Shown: positions 10,043 to 17,766, numbered from the stretch's first letter. The stretch is 64,000 bases of DNA from Natrarchaeobaculum sulfurireducens (GCF_003430825.1 NZ_CP024047.1:2914001-2978000); one strand, 5' to 3'. Numbers and translations are program-made. The notes: a model not told the origin generated them from the sequence alone.

Positions 10043-10774
10043 ATGGATCGTCCAGTATCGCGTCGAAGGGCGGCAGTCGAGCGAGATTTGCAGGACCGAG
10101 GGTTCACACTCGAGGCGAGTGAGTATGCGACGACTGCCAGGAACGGACCCGCTGGTCTGGCCGGCGTCGACGCCCCGCTCGAGGTCGTCCACCTCGCTGA
10201 CGGCAACCCTCTAACGGTCGTCTCAGCGATCGCGAACGCCGCCAACGAGGGACGGGTGCCGGTGCTCGTCACCGACCAGTGGTCTCGCGAGGCCGTCACG
10301 GAGGTGGTGACAGCACCGTTCCTGCTCGCTGGCGAACGCGACGGTGCCCGCCGGTTCTACGCCCTCGAGGATCGCATCAGGCTGACCGACGGAAGCTTCG
10401 CCTGCGTCGGTCACCGAGGGGAGCTGACGTGGCACGAGGTCGTGACCGACTCGGATCAACCCGAACTGCTCCTCGAGGCCAGTGGCGAGCCTGTCGCGGC
10501 GGTCGACTCCGATGAACTGGCCTGTCCCGGCCCCGAGCCGAGGGCGTTCCAGTACCGCTACGCTCGCGACGACGACGGACGGCTGTCTGTTTTCGGAAAC
10601 GAGGGGACAGTCGGCCGATATCCGAGCTTCGACGCGATGCGGACGGCCGGATTTCGTCCTGTCTCGGCCCCGCTCGTGCCCGAACACCACGTCCCTCGGA
10701 ACGGTCGGCTAGCGCGTGCGACTCTCCTTGCATCCGTCGACCGCGGTTCGGTCGAGTACCGTCACTGCCGGTGA
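10043..10774 (+). CDS. Conserved haloarchaeal hypothetical protein
   Basis: A 243-residue soluble protein (MDRPVSRRRAAVERDLQDRG...). No transmembrane segment or recognised catalytic motif is present. The N-terminal half contains VVHLADGNPLTVVSAIANAA and VLVTDQWSREAV, which look like a Rossmann-like alternation of strands and helices. The GTG at 10040 directly precedes the ATG. Its stop overlaps a GTG start of the next gene (GTGA), so it probably forms a two-gene unit with the membrane protein that follows. Confidence 0.75.
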   Translation: MDRPVSRRRAAVERDLQDRGFTLEASEYATTARNGPAGLAGVDAPLEVVHLADGNPLTVVSAIANAANEGRVPVLVTDQWSREAVTEVVTAPFLLAGERDGARRFYALEDRIRLTDGSFACVGHRGELTWHEVVTDSDQPELLLEASGEPVAAVDSDELACPGPEPRAFQYRYARDDDGRLSVFGNEGTVGRYPSFDAMRTAGFRPVSAPLVPEHHVPRNGRLARATLLASVDRGSVEYRHCR

Positions 10775-11355
10775 CGGCTCGAAGCGAGTCACACCGTGTG
10801 AGCCGAGCCAGGAGCCTTTTTGCAGGCTACGGCGTATGCACCAACGTGCTCTCGAGGATCCGTGATGGTGCGCCGGTGGTGTTGATCCCCGCCGCGTGGA
10901 CGACGGTCGGAGCGACACAGGTCGATCTCGTGAGCGAGCAGAGCGTGTTCGTCGCACTGCTGGTCATGGCCGCGTTCATCGCGTTTTTCACCGTCACAGG
11001 CTGGCGGCTGATGGGCGACGGCGCGCTTCGTGCGTGGCGAGCCGTCCTCGTCGTCGGTTTTGGACTCACCCTCTGTGGCATCGCTGGCTTTCTCGTCTCG
11101 AGCGCAGCGACGGCGCTACTGGGGGTGAGTCTCGTTGGCTGGATGATCCTGCCCGCTGTCGGGCTGGCCTACACCGGCCGCGAACTCCCCACTGCAGCCG
11201 TAACCTACCTCGGCGGTGCCGCCTGCTGTCTCGTCGGCGCGATAGTTTTCAGCCTCGCTATCGGCGTCTTCGAGACCAACGTCGGCGCACTTTCCGGGAT
11301 TGCGCTCGTCGCAGTTGGACAGACCGCAGGGATCGTCGACGCCTCGAGGCGGTGA
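10771..11355 (+). CDS. Haloarchaeal integral membrane protein, start uncertain
   Basis: A protein of up to 194 residues with five to six hydrophobic segments (for example FVALLVMAAFIAFFTVTGWR and TAAVTYLGGAACCLVGAIVF). No family is recognised. Two starts compete. GTG 10771 overlaps the previous stop and implies coupling. GTG 10846 lies 27 nt after a TATA-like cctttttgc and would be leaderless. The 25 residues between them are polar and add no helix, so the shorter form of 169 residues is plausible. Confidence 0.65.
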   Translation: MTARSESHRVSRARSLFAGYGVCTNVLSRIRDGAPVVLIPAAWTTVGATQVDLVSEQSVFVALLVMAAFIAFFTVTGWRLMGDGALRAWRAVLVVGFGLTLCGIAGFLVSSAATALLGVSLVGWMILPAVGLAYTGRELPTAAVTYLGGAACCLVGAIVFSLAIGVFETNVGALSGIALVAVGQTAGIVDASRR

Positions 11356-11662
11356 CCGGCCGCGACGCTGTAGACGTGTTCCAGCCGGTCATGACTCGAG
11401 GCTCGATCGGTCGGCATGGACGAGCCACGAGCTATTCGGTATCGCTCACGAGCGACAATGTGGATGAAGTTGGGCCAGCGCGAATGTCGAACACAGAAAG
11501 ACGGTCACTCTCGCTTTGTTCGAGCGCTGCGACTTCCCTGATTCGATTCTGCGTGTTCCACTGTTCCACATCGCAGACTGCGCCCTTCGCTCGTGGGTGT
11601 TGCGATGCGGGAGAAAGTGGGCCGGCTCGAGGTCACGGCTCGGTCACGCGATAGGTCTTCCC
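11356..11662. other. Intergenic region with a weak tRNA-Pro 3'-end-like segment
   Basis: No gene is seen. At 11471-11492 the sequence tgggccagcgcgaatgtcga continues to ac. It resembles the 3' end of the tRNA-Pro gene at 17694-17766 read on the same strand (tgggccggcgcagattcgaa then c); by eye 18 of 22 positions match with one gap. It could be a decayed attachment site or a chance match. Confidence 0.25.
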
Positions 11663-12640
11663 TCAACCGTTTCCGCTCGAGGCGATCAGCTCGTATTTCT
11701 CCTCGAGCGACGCCAGATACCGCCGTCGCGTGCTTCCAGCTTTGGGCACGGAACAGCGTTGCTCGTAGGTCTCACGGAGTTCCGTCACGCCGATCTTGCC
11801 GGCCGCGTCGATAATATCGTAGAGCAACCGCTTGTGGGTCCCCAGGTCGTCGACGCGGTCGCATCGGATCTCTTCGCGAGCGTCGTCTTCGACGCGGTGG
11901 ACAACGCCGACGGTGATCTTCGGTTCCGGGCTCGAGTCGACCACCATCACGGCCTGGCGGAGCATCGCGATCGCTTCGCGGGCATCACCAGCAGCGCGGT
12001 CGGCGATCTCCGCGATCGCGGCGGAGGTGATCACGCCGGGGGCCAGCCCCGCCCGAATACGCGCTCGGAGAATGTCGACCAGCTGGGCGAGAGTGTACTT
12101 CTCGAGGGCGACTGTCGTCATCGACTGCAGACGACTCCGAACGCGGCTGTCACAGCGTGCGAGCATGTTGTCCTCGCCGATCGTAATCACGACCATCGTC
12201 ACGTTTGGCATATCGTAGAGTGCATGAAGGACCGACTCGTCCTCGAGGCAGTCGACCTCGTCGAGGATCACGAGCAACTGGCCGTCGTACGTCCGAAACT
12301 GGTCGTAGAACTCGCTCGCAGGTGTCCCGTCGGTCGACAGGTGGGCCGCCAGGCCAGTGTCACGGACCAGCCGTTGCAGGACAGCGTTGGTCGACGAGTC
12401 CGACATGCAGTTGACGTACCCCCAGCGAAACCCGAACGCAGTCGCCTCGAGCCGTTCGGCGACGTGCCTGGCGAGTGTCGTCTTTCCCGCGCCGCTCGGG
12501 CCGTGGATGAACACGTGTTCGCCCGGCGAGTTCTGTGTAATCGGCTTGAGCGCCGCCGAGAGGTAGGAAATTTGCCCGTCCCGATGTTGGAGTTCCTGCG
12601 GGACGAACGACCGCTGGAGGGCTCGAGCGTCGGTTATCAT
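11663..12640 (-). CDS. Orc1/Cdc6-family replication initiator, short form
   Basis: A 325-residue AAA+ ATPase of the archaeal Orc1/Cdc6 family. Walker A is GPSGAGKTTL (about residues 48-57), Walker B is LLVILDEVDCLED, and sensor and arginine-finger-like residues follow (VRSRLQSMTTVALEKYT). A winged-helix domain spans about 265-325 (THKRLLYDIIDAAGKIGVTE ... RYLASLEEKYELI). Haloarchaea carry many orc paralogues; short ones often belong to plasmids or integrated elements. It sits at the edge of the accessory island, and I see no haloarchaeal origin-recognition box next to it, so chromosomal origin function is unlikely. Its ATG is followed upstream by AT-rich promoter sequence. Confidence 0.9.
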   Translation of the reverse strand: MITDARALQRSFVPQELQHRDGQISYLSAALKPITQNSPGEHVFIHGPSGAGKTTLARHVAERLEATAFGFRWGYVNCMSDSSTNAVLQRLVRDTGLAAHLSTDGTPASEFYDQFRTYDGQLLVILDEVDCLEDESVLHALYDMPNVTMVVITIGEDNMLARCDSRVRSRLQSMTTVALEKYTLAQLVDILRARIRAGLAPGVITSAAIAEIADRAAGDAREAIAMLRQAVMVVDSSPEPKITVGVVHRVEDDAREEIRCDRVDDLGTHKRLLYDIIDAAGKIGVTELRETYEQRCSVPKAGSTRRRYLASLEEKYELIASSGNG

Positions 12641-13077
12641 ACGCTATAGCAATCAGACATTGTATTAATTGCTGACGGCTGAACTGGATATGGTTGCCTG
12701 TTGACCTCTCTTCTCAGTCAAAAACGAAAGAGAACTGCAGAGATAGAACTGATCGTAGCCGTTATCGAACGGTTCCTAATTCTTGTTCAGTATCTATGCG
12801 TGCGCTCAAGTGTGGCACTAAATTCCCCGCAGGTGCATTCTATCATGCGTGCGTAGCGTAGGTGCGGAGGCCAGCGGGCCGGTGATGAATCGCCGGGTCC
12901 GCATTTCTTACGAGGGCCCAACTGGGCATCGGTGGGTCCGTCAGTCTGCCGTCAACCGAATACAGGAACAGACATTACTTAGCGATAACCAACTAATCCG
13001 TGCTTTACCAAACACTGAATGGCGTTTGTACGAACAAGTTTCGTTATTCGATAAGTGCAAGACTATGAGTTGTGGGT
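12641..13077. other. AT-richer intergenic region without a convincing gene
   Basis: The sequence between orc and the wHTH gene is markedly AT-richer than the housekeeping parts. It holds one GC-rich block at about 12845-12950 that looks foreign to its surroundings. A plus-strand frame at 12849-13094 overlaps the wHTH start and has poor composition. I looked for long inverted repeats typical of origin boxes and found none that I trust. Confidence 0.4.
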
Positions 13078-13353
13078 ATGCACCCGCGGGTTGAGTGGAT
13101 GGACCAAAAGGACAACCAGATTTTCGAGTTACTTGACGAATCCGAGCTGATTCTCTCCCCTGCAGTCGCTGCGAGCAACCTCAACTACTCTCGGAACTGG
13201 CTCTCGCAGCGAATGAGTAAGTTCAAGGATGGCGAACTGATTAAAAAGGTCGACGGGAGTTACTACCGAATCACCGGTTGAAGACGAGCGTATCTCAATG
13301 GCGAGGTTGACGCCAAAGAATTAGAGAATAGGGTGAATAGCCAAGTGTATTGA
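13078..13353 (+). pseudogene. PhiH1-repressor-like winged-helix regulator interrupted by in-frame TGA
   Basis: The frame from ATG 13078 gives 67 residues up to TGA at 13279-13281. It matches the haloarchaeal PhiH1 repressor-like wHTH family as I recall it: WMDQKDNQIFELLDESELIL, then SPAVAASNLNYSRNWLSQRM and LIKKVDGSYYRIT. Family members normally continue past YYRIT with a segment containing G-x-x-Y-L-x-G-E-x-D-A. The same frame after the TGA reads RRAYLNGEVDAKELENRVNS and stops at 13353. This suggests a nonsense change in the wing tail; the 67-residue product may still bind DNA. Such regulators are typical of haloviruses and plasmids. Confidence 0.6.
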
Positions 13354-13456
13354 GCGGTACATTATTTCAAGATACGTCCGGTAAATCAACGATCTACACT
13401 ATAATAGAAATATATTCACGAGGTGATTGGTTGGCGATATAGAAAGGGTATTAGCC

Positions 13457-13927
13457 CTATTCGTCAGCTATATTGACTTCGATACTTCCAACCTGCGTTT
13501 GTGTATCGTCTTCTGAGATTACTGCAATCGCAGTCACAGTGCCGTTAACGTCACCGTCGTCAATATCATCAGAATTGAGCGTCTCTGTATCGCCAACTGT
13601 AAGTTCAGCCTCGGAAAGGTCTTCAGCATCATCAGGGCCATAAGTGTCATCGCTGAAATTACCTGCAACTCCTCCGAAAGTCACATAATCGGAATTCCCA
13701 AGCGAGGTCACCTCAATGGCGAGTTCTTCCTCGTCTTCATCAAAGTCCATCGATACACCCGCCTGAGCCTCTTGACCGACACTCCCTCCGAGATCCAGTA
13801 CGAATGCCGCGATCACAGCCGCGAGAATGACTGTTATCGCGACCATCAAGATAACCCCAATTACTGGAGAGACTGCCCGCTCATCTTCCGTGCCGACCAG
13901 CTTTGATTGATATTTGCTTAGATCCAT
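13457..13927 (-). CDS. PilA-like type IV pilin
   Basis: A 156-residue pilin precursor. A short polar leader ([17 protein letters not shown]) is followed by the conserved archaeal pilin core [20 protein letters not shown], continuing [10 protein letters not shown], a class III signal peptide with a hydrophobic assembly helix. Processing by PibD is expected near the R-A-V-S-P junction. The acidic C-terminal domain (about 50-156) is the exposed, variable part. It lies 9 nt after the stop of the upstream pilin gene, so the two share a transcript. Codon use is AT-richer than in neighbouring housekeeping genes. Confidence 0.9.
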   Translation of the reverse strand: MDLSKYQSKLVGTEDERAVSPVIGVILMVAITVILAAVIAAFVLDLGGSVGQEAQAGVSMDFDEDEEELAIEVTSLGNSDYVTFGGVAGNFSDDTYGPDDAEDLSEAELTVGDTETLNSDDIDDGDVNGTVTAIAVISEDDTQTQVGSIEVNIADE

Positions 13928-13936
13928 AGGTCTAAC

Positions 13937-14383
13937 TTAGTTGTCAAAGTCGAAAGACTCACTCCCGACCTGCGTTTCAGTTCCATCTGCCTCAATCACT
14001 GCAACAGCGGTGACTGTCCCATTGTCATGTTCAAAATTACCGTCAGCATTACTCATGGTTTCACTATCTCCAACAGTCATGTTCTCGACCCGATCTTCTT
14101 CATCGGAATCAAACGCACTGGAGCGGAAGTCAACATGATCAGCGTTTCCAGATGATGTGACTTCAACTGTGATATTCCCTTGTGCAGTTTCGTCGACATC
14201 AATTGACACGCCGGCCTGTGCCTCTTCGCCGACGCTCCCACCGAGGTCAAGCACGAACGCCGCGATCACAGCCGCGAGAATGACTGTTATCGCGACCATC
14301 AGGATAACCCCGATCACTGGTGATACTGCACGTTCGTCCTCCGATCCGATCAGCTTCTTCGAAATCTGTTTTCCATCTAACAT
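13937..14383 (-). CDS. PilA-like type IV pilin
   Basis: A 148-residue pilin precursor from the ATG at 14383 ([20 protein letters not shown]). The start matches that of the third pilin ([11 protein letters not shown]). An in-frame start at 14407 would add eight residues lying within the conserved leader region, so I reject it. The pilin core [20 protein letters not shown] is followed by [20 protein letters not shown]. The C-terminal domain carries [14 protein letters not shown] and the tail [20 protein letters not shown], matching the two neighbours. It is the first gene of a two-pilin unit. Confidence 0.9.
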   Translation of the reverse strand: MLDGKQISKKLIGSEDERAVSPVIGVILMVAITVILAAVIAAFVLDLGGSVGEEAQAGVSIDVDETAQGNITVEVTSSGNADHVDFRSSAFDSDEEDRVENMTVGDSETMSNADGNFEHDNGTVTAVAVIEADGTETQVGSESFDFDN

Positions 14384-14721
14384 GGTTGTCCCATTGCCAG
14401 CACCCAAACGGTCAGAAAGGTTATACCGTCTGGCATGAAACCATGCCGGTGCGAAGGGATTGGGGGTATAACCGTCCCTTGCGCGTCACCTTTCTGTCTC
14501 CCGTTTTTGGTGCTTGATTACCGATGGATACCCCACCTATATATAATTAGTTGATTGTGTGTCTTTCGGAAGTAAACACAGTCTTGAAAGACTTTCAGTT
14601 TTGATAATTAGCAGGTCATAGAACGGTTACAGCAGGAGCTTGAGTCGACGCTGTCTGGCGGTTTGCTGACTACACTGCCAGACCGGAACACAGAAGCGAT
14701 TTCACAATCCGAAGTAGCACC
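14384..14721. other. Intergenic region between divergent pilin operon and HTH pseudogene
   Basis: It contains the leader motif at 14398-14420, an imperfect palindromic stretch near 14430-14445 (ggcatgaaaccatgcc), and AT-rich sequence near 14530-14560 (tatatataattag) suitable for a promoter. I see no gene in it. Confidence 0.5.
14398..14420 (-). promoter_or_regulatory. Pilin leader motif, copy 1
   Basis: cagcacccaaacggtcagaa then agg on the plus strand lies 14 nt upstream of the second pilin ATG. A nearly identical stretch stands 15 nt before the third pilin ATG. Read in the direction of transcription it is a T-rich segment followed by GGGTGCTG. Its fixed distance from two paralogous starts suggests shared control of transcription or translation. 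Confidence 0.6.
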
Positions 14722-15553
14722 ATGAGCAATCCGAGGCCGCTCGTCGATGAACGCGGTCTTGCGGCCACATATGATGGCGGTGCATATGTCGACGCGTGGG
14801 AAGCCGTCGAGCAGTACCGGAAAGCGACCAGCTACGCATTCCGAAAGGGAGTCAAATCGAGTGCAACCGCCCGCGCTTTAGATCTCCCTCGAGGCCGGCT
14901 CCGGACGTGGATCGACGACGGTGGACAGCCGGATGCAATCCGAGGGATCGAAGTTGCTCGCGAACACGGATGGCTCGACGTTGAGTACGATGACTTGGAG
15001 TTCACAGCACTCAATATGCTCGTTGCGAACGTGTTCTCCGGCGGCTCGATCGCCGAGCAACACTACCAGCCGTCGTTCGCACTGAATCACTTGGATCACA
15101 AGTCACACGTTGTCGACGCGCTCGAGGCGGCGGGTGTCGAGTACGACTTCTACCACGAAGAAGACGAAGACCGAAGCACCCAAGTTCGACCGACCGACCG
15201 AACACGGAACGGTGCTTGGCCGTGTTCTAAGCGTTCTCGGTGCTCCAGTCGGCCCGAAACCAGGACTTCAGAACCTGCAGTTGTCCGAGTATCTCGGTGA
15301 CGCACCTCGTGAGATTTACGAGACGTTCGCGCTCGCGTATCTTGCGAACCGAGCCATCCACCAACGCGAGAAACGGACCGTCCAGATTCTCGAGGATCGA
15401 CCTCGATCCTATCGTGACGAGCTGGCTGCGTTTTTCGAGGACGTCTCCGGTGAGCGCGTCACGTCCAATGAAACCTACATTACGATCTCTTCTGCAGCTA
15501 CTCAATCGCTTAACCTCCAGCCGCGCTATTTCGTTCCCGAAGCTGATTCCTGA
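14722..15553 (+). pseudogene. HTH protein, possibly LAGLIDADG-like, frameshifted by a 4-nt tandem unit
   Basis: The first frame (14722 on) has an N-terminal helix-turn-helix (SSATARALDLPRGRLRTWID, about residues 48-67). Then comes TALNMLVANVFSGGSIAEQH, which resembles a degenerate LAGLIDADG helix. A second frame ending at 15553 continues with HGTVLGRVLSVLGAP and a second such stretch (ETFALAYLANRAIHQREKR). The two frames join exactly if one of the three tandem cgac units at 15187-15198 is removed, which yields QVRPTEHGTVLG. The restored protein would be about 275 residues. The gene sits between pilin genes. Homing-endonuclease identity is tentative. Confidence 0.6.
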
Positions 15554-15607
15554 TCAATCAGCCGATGTGCGGATAGCTCAAAAGAGAAGGTCGAGTAGCG
15601 AAGTGAT

Positions 15608-16066
15608 CTAGTCAGTCATGTCTATCTCGACACTTCCAACCACTGTCCGCGTATCGTCCGATTCGATCACAGCAATAGCAGTGACCGTTCCGCTCACCCC
15701 ATCATTATTCTCAGTCGTATTGCTAACTGTAATTGAATCACCAACGGTCATGGTTTCCTCATCGAGCGTAGGACCCGAGTCTGAGACATTTAGATCAGAC
15801 GCTGCACCTCCAAATGTAACGTAATCAGCGTTACCCATCGACGTAACCTGAATGCTCAAGTTCTTTTGTGATTCGTCGAATTCCATCGAAACGCCAGCCT
15901 GCGCTTCTTGGCCGACACTTCCACCGAGATCGAGCACAAAGGCCGCAATAACGGCTGCGAGAATCACAGTTATTGCGACCATCAAAATAACTCCAATTAC
16001 TGGAGATACCGCACGCTCGCCTTCTGATCCGATCAACTTCTGTTGTATCTGTTTTCCATCTAGCAT
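15608..16066 (-). CDS. PilA-like type IV pilin
   Basis: A 152-residue pilin precursor, paralogous to the two at 13.5-14.4 kb, with leader [18 protein letters not shown] and core [20 protein letters not shown]. The C-terminal tail [20 protein letters not shown] is also shared. Start 16066 is preceded by a Shine-Dalgarno-like ggagg (from tcctcc on the plus strand) 4 nt away, and further up by the leader motif. It is separated from the other pilins by the broken HTH gene, which suggests that gene was inserted into, or lies beside, a tandem pilin array. Confidence 0.9.
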   Translation of the reverse strand: MLDGKQIQQKLIGSEGERAVSPVIGVILMVAITVILAAVIAAFVLDLGGSVGQEAQAGVSMEFDESQKNLSIQVTSMGNADYVTFGGAASDLNVSDSGPTLDEETMTVGDSITVSNTTENNDGVSGTVTAIAVIESDDTRTVVGSVEIDMTD

Positions 16067-16081
16067 GGCATCCTCCCCCAG

Positions 16082-16105
16082 CAGCACCCAAAACGGCCAG
16101 AAAGG
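16082..16105 (-). promoter_or_regulatory. Pilin leader motif, copy 2
   Basis: cagcacccaaaacggccaga then aagg lies 15 nt upstream of the third pilin ATG. Compared with copy 1 it has one extra A and one C/T change. Flanking sequence is not alignable except for a later atgaaac, so the motif itself appears conserved. Functions could include a TFB/TATA-related element, a regulator site or an mRNA leader structure. Confidence 0.6.
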
Positions 16106-16293
16106 CGGTTAGTATGAAACGGTTCTATACACGGGTTAATTACTCGAACTGTCATTCCCGAGTTCCCCCTCCGTCACCGCTTCAGATGCTATAACAGTTA
16201 TAGGCGACGACGGAATATAAAGTATCGACATTTTCTGCACGAAAAGACGTAGCGTTGCTATGACAACTCTAGATGTTCGACGCGCTCGAGCGT

Positions 16294-16894
16294 CTATTCC
16301 CCATCGTCGGTCCGCTGGATGTGGAGGTGCTGTTCATTGACCAGTTCCCCATCGGACGTACCGTTCGTACGCCCACATCGTGCTTGCCTCGTGCGGTCTC
16401 GAGCGGAAATAGTCGGGGTGAATCCCTTCGCCAGCGTGCTCGAATATCGCAGCGTAGAACTCCGGCAGCAGCTCGAGGGCGCGGCCGGGTTCGATGTTGC
16501 TGGTGTGGTATTCGACGTCGACGCCGTCGACTTCGCCGGCCTGATTTTCCCACGGCAGCCGTAGCGGCTCACCGCTCTCGTAGTGGCACATTCCGGGGAA
16601 CCGCGGCGAGACGTTGAACGACGCCTTCTTTTCGCAGCGCCCACGGCCGACGATGTCCCACTCGTACAGCCGCTCGGCGTTGATGCCGTCTGACAGCCGC
16701 GGCGCGATTCCCGACTTACTGTACCGCACCTCGAGTCGCCAGGGCTCGCCGTCGACCTCGGTGCTCAGCTCTACGTATCCCTCGAACGGCGGCCCCAACA
16801 TGATCGACGAGAGCGCGACGTAGGGACCGCGGCCCCAGTCGGGCCACTTCAAGCGGCCTTCGATCTCGTAGGGCGTCGTCGCGGCCTGGCTCAT
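16294..16894 (-). pseudogene. DUF7845-like element protein, apparently truncated and frameshifted
   Basis: From ATG 16894 the frame runs 186 residues (MSQAATTPYEIEGRLKWPDW ... WAYERYVRWGTGQ) to a stop at 16334. It resembles the DUF7845 proteins of haloarchaeal viruses and integrated elements, which as I recall are considerably longer. Near 16346 the coding quality switches frame: adding one nucleotide gives YVRDGELVNEQHLHIQRTDD up to a stop at 16294. I therefore suspect a 1-nt deletion plus truncation. Its ATG overlaps the stop of the preceding tiny gene (ATGA). Confidence 0.55.
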
Positions 16895-17162
16895 CGCAAC
16901 CCCTCCCGTTCGGCGAAGCAGTCCGAACAGAGGGGAATCTCACTCTGTCGACGGCATTTGACATCGTAGCCGACGTACGAACAGCCGACGCGCGCCGACC
17001 AAACCGGGCCCGACTCGTCCTCGAGGTCGTCGTCTTCGCGTCGTGCCAGGTGGCCGTCCGATCACCGACGTACTCCAGGGCGTCGACCGTCTGGACGACG
17101 TCGGCCTCGAGGGCATCCCCGCTAGCTTTCGGACTCCCGAGTTCCGATGCTCGAGAACTCAC
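16891..17162 (-). pseudogene. Small zinc-binding element protein with a probable 1-nt deletion
   Basis: The start GTG 17162 overlaps the stop of the previous tiny gene. The first frame reads VSSRASELGSPKASGDALEA through EYVGDRTATWHDA. Its quality then collapses, while another frame reads EDDDLEDESGPVWSARVGCS then YVGYDVKCRRQSEIPLCSDC, ending FAEREGLR with a TGA that overlaps the DUF7845-like ATG. Adding one base near 17042 joins them into a protein of about 90 residues with a possible zinc site (C...C...CSDC). The chain of overlapping starts and stops on both sides supports one ancestral gene. Confidence 0.5.
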
Positions 17163-17278
17163 AGCGGACCACCTCGAGCGCGGCGGATCTCTCGAGCGCA
17201 GCTCGCACAGAGCCGCTGGGTCGCAGGAACCGATTCGTCACACCGCTCGCACTCGTCGGACTCGACGAGACGACTCAT
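17159..17278 (-). CDS. Tiny zinc-ribbon protein (39 aa)
   Basis: MSRLVESDECERCDESVPAT is followed by QRLCASCAREIRRARGGPL. Two C-x2-C knuckles (CERC and CASC) make a minimal zinc ribbon. Its ATG overlaps the stop of the upstream 43-residue frame and its TGA overlaps the GTG of the next frame, so it is embedded in a translationally coupled chain. Such micro-zinc-fingers are common in haloarchaeal proviruses and plasmids. It is too short for standard gene calling, but the overlaps and the cysteine pattern support it. Confidence 0.6.
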   Translation of the reverse strand: MSRLVESDECERCDESVPATQRLCASCAREIRRARGGPL

Positions 17279-17406
17279 CGAGAACCACCGTCCTCGAGCG
17301 CCTGACGAACCTCGCTGTCTGTCGCCTGGTGAGCTGGATGGGCGATCGACGTCCGACTCTCGACGTCGTAGAGTCGACTCGCGGGCACGAACAGCGGCTT
17401 ACGCAT
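17275..17406 (-). CDS. Small element protein of unknown function (43 aa)
   Basis: The frame MRKPLFVPASRLYDVESRTS continues to a TGA overlapping the next ATG. A strong Shine-Dalgarno-like ggaggtga lies 5 nt before the ATG. The start overlaps the stop of the DUF7563-like gene by 8 nt. I recognise no family. Acceptance rests on the ribosome-binding site and the overlaps at both ends. Confidence 0.5.
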   Translation of the reverse strand: MRKPLFVPASRLYDVESRTSIAHPAHQATDSEVRQALEDGGSR

Positions 17407-17629
17407 CGGGCTCACCTCCGTGACGCCCGTTCGACGTCTCCGGATCGGGGATCGACACCTCGAGGCCAGCAGCGGAGCCGCGGCTCAGTCGGCAGTAGGT
17501 GTCACACTCTCCGCAGCGGTGAGCGCGGTCGCGATCGTCACCGAAGACGCGTGCGAACTGGTTGGTAACGTGGGCACCACAGTGGAGACAGGCCGAGTTT
17601 CCGACACTGAACCGCAGTGTGGAACTCAC
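17399..17629 (-). CDS. DUF7563-like zinc-finger protein
   Basis: A protein of about 76 residues with the pattern CLHCGAHVTNQFARVFGDDR then CGECDTYC, four cysteines for one zinc. It resembles the haloarchaeal DUF7563 family by the CGAHV...FARVFGD core. The start is probably GTG 17629; an in-frame GTG at 17638 is also possible. It begins 65 bp from the 3' end of tRNA-Pro and heads a run of overlapping small genes, the arrangement seen in elements integrated at tRNA genes. Confidence 0.65.
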   Translation of the reverse strand: MSSTLRFSVGNSACLHCGAHVTNQFARVFGDDRDRAHRCGECDTYCRLSRGSAAGLEVSIPDPETSNGRHGGEPDA

Positions 17630-17693
17630 GCAGACCACCCCGAAAAGCGGCGGCTACGTGTCAGAAAATGCGGGGAAGGGGATTTATATCCAG

Positions 17694-17766
17694 TGGGCCG
17701 GCGCAGATTCGAACTGCGGTTACGGCCACCCGAAGGCCGAAGGATACCAAGCTACCCCACCGGCCC
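17694..17766 (-). tRNA. tRNA-Pro (anticodon CGG)
   Basis: A 73-nt cloverleaf on the minus strand. Acceptor GGGCCGG pairs with CCGGCCC followed by discriminator A. The D-loop is AGCTTGGTA. The anticodon stem CGGCC/GGCCG encloses loop TTCGGGT (anticodon CGG, then G37 as expected for Pro). The T-stem is CGCAG/CTGCG around TTCGAAT. CCA is not encoded and no intron is seen. The decayed small-gene chain begins just beyond its 3' end, making this gene the likely integration site of an element. Confidence 0.95.

Noticed and set aside
12641-12900. Replication origin next to orc1/cdc6.
   Set aside because: I looked for haloarchaeal origin-recognition boxes and long inverted repeats and found none that I trust.
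12849-13094. 81-codon plus-strand frame ahead of the wHTH gene.
   Set aside because: It overlaps the wHTH start in another frame, and its composition (many Arg, mixed Cys, no domain) suggests a chance frame.
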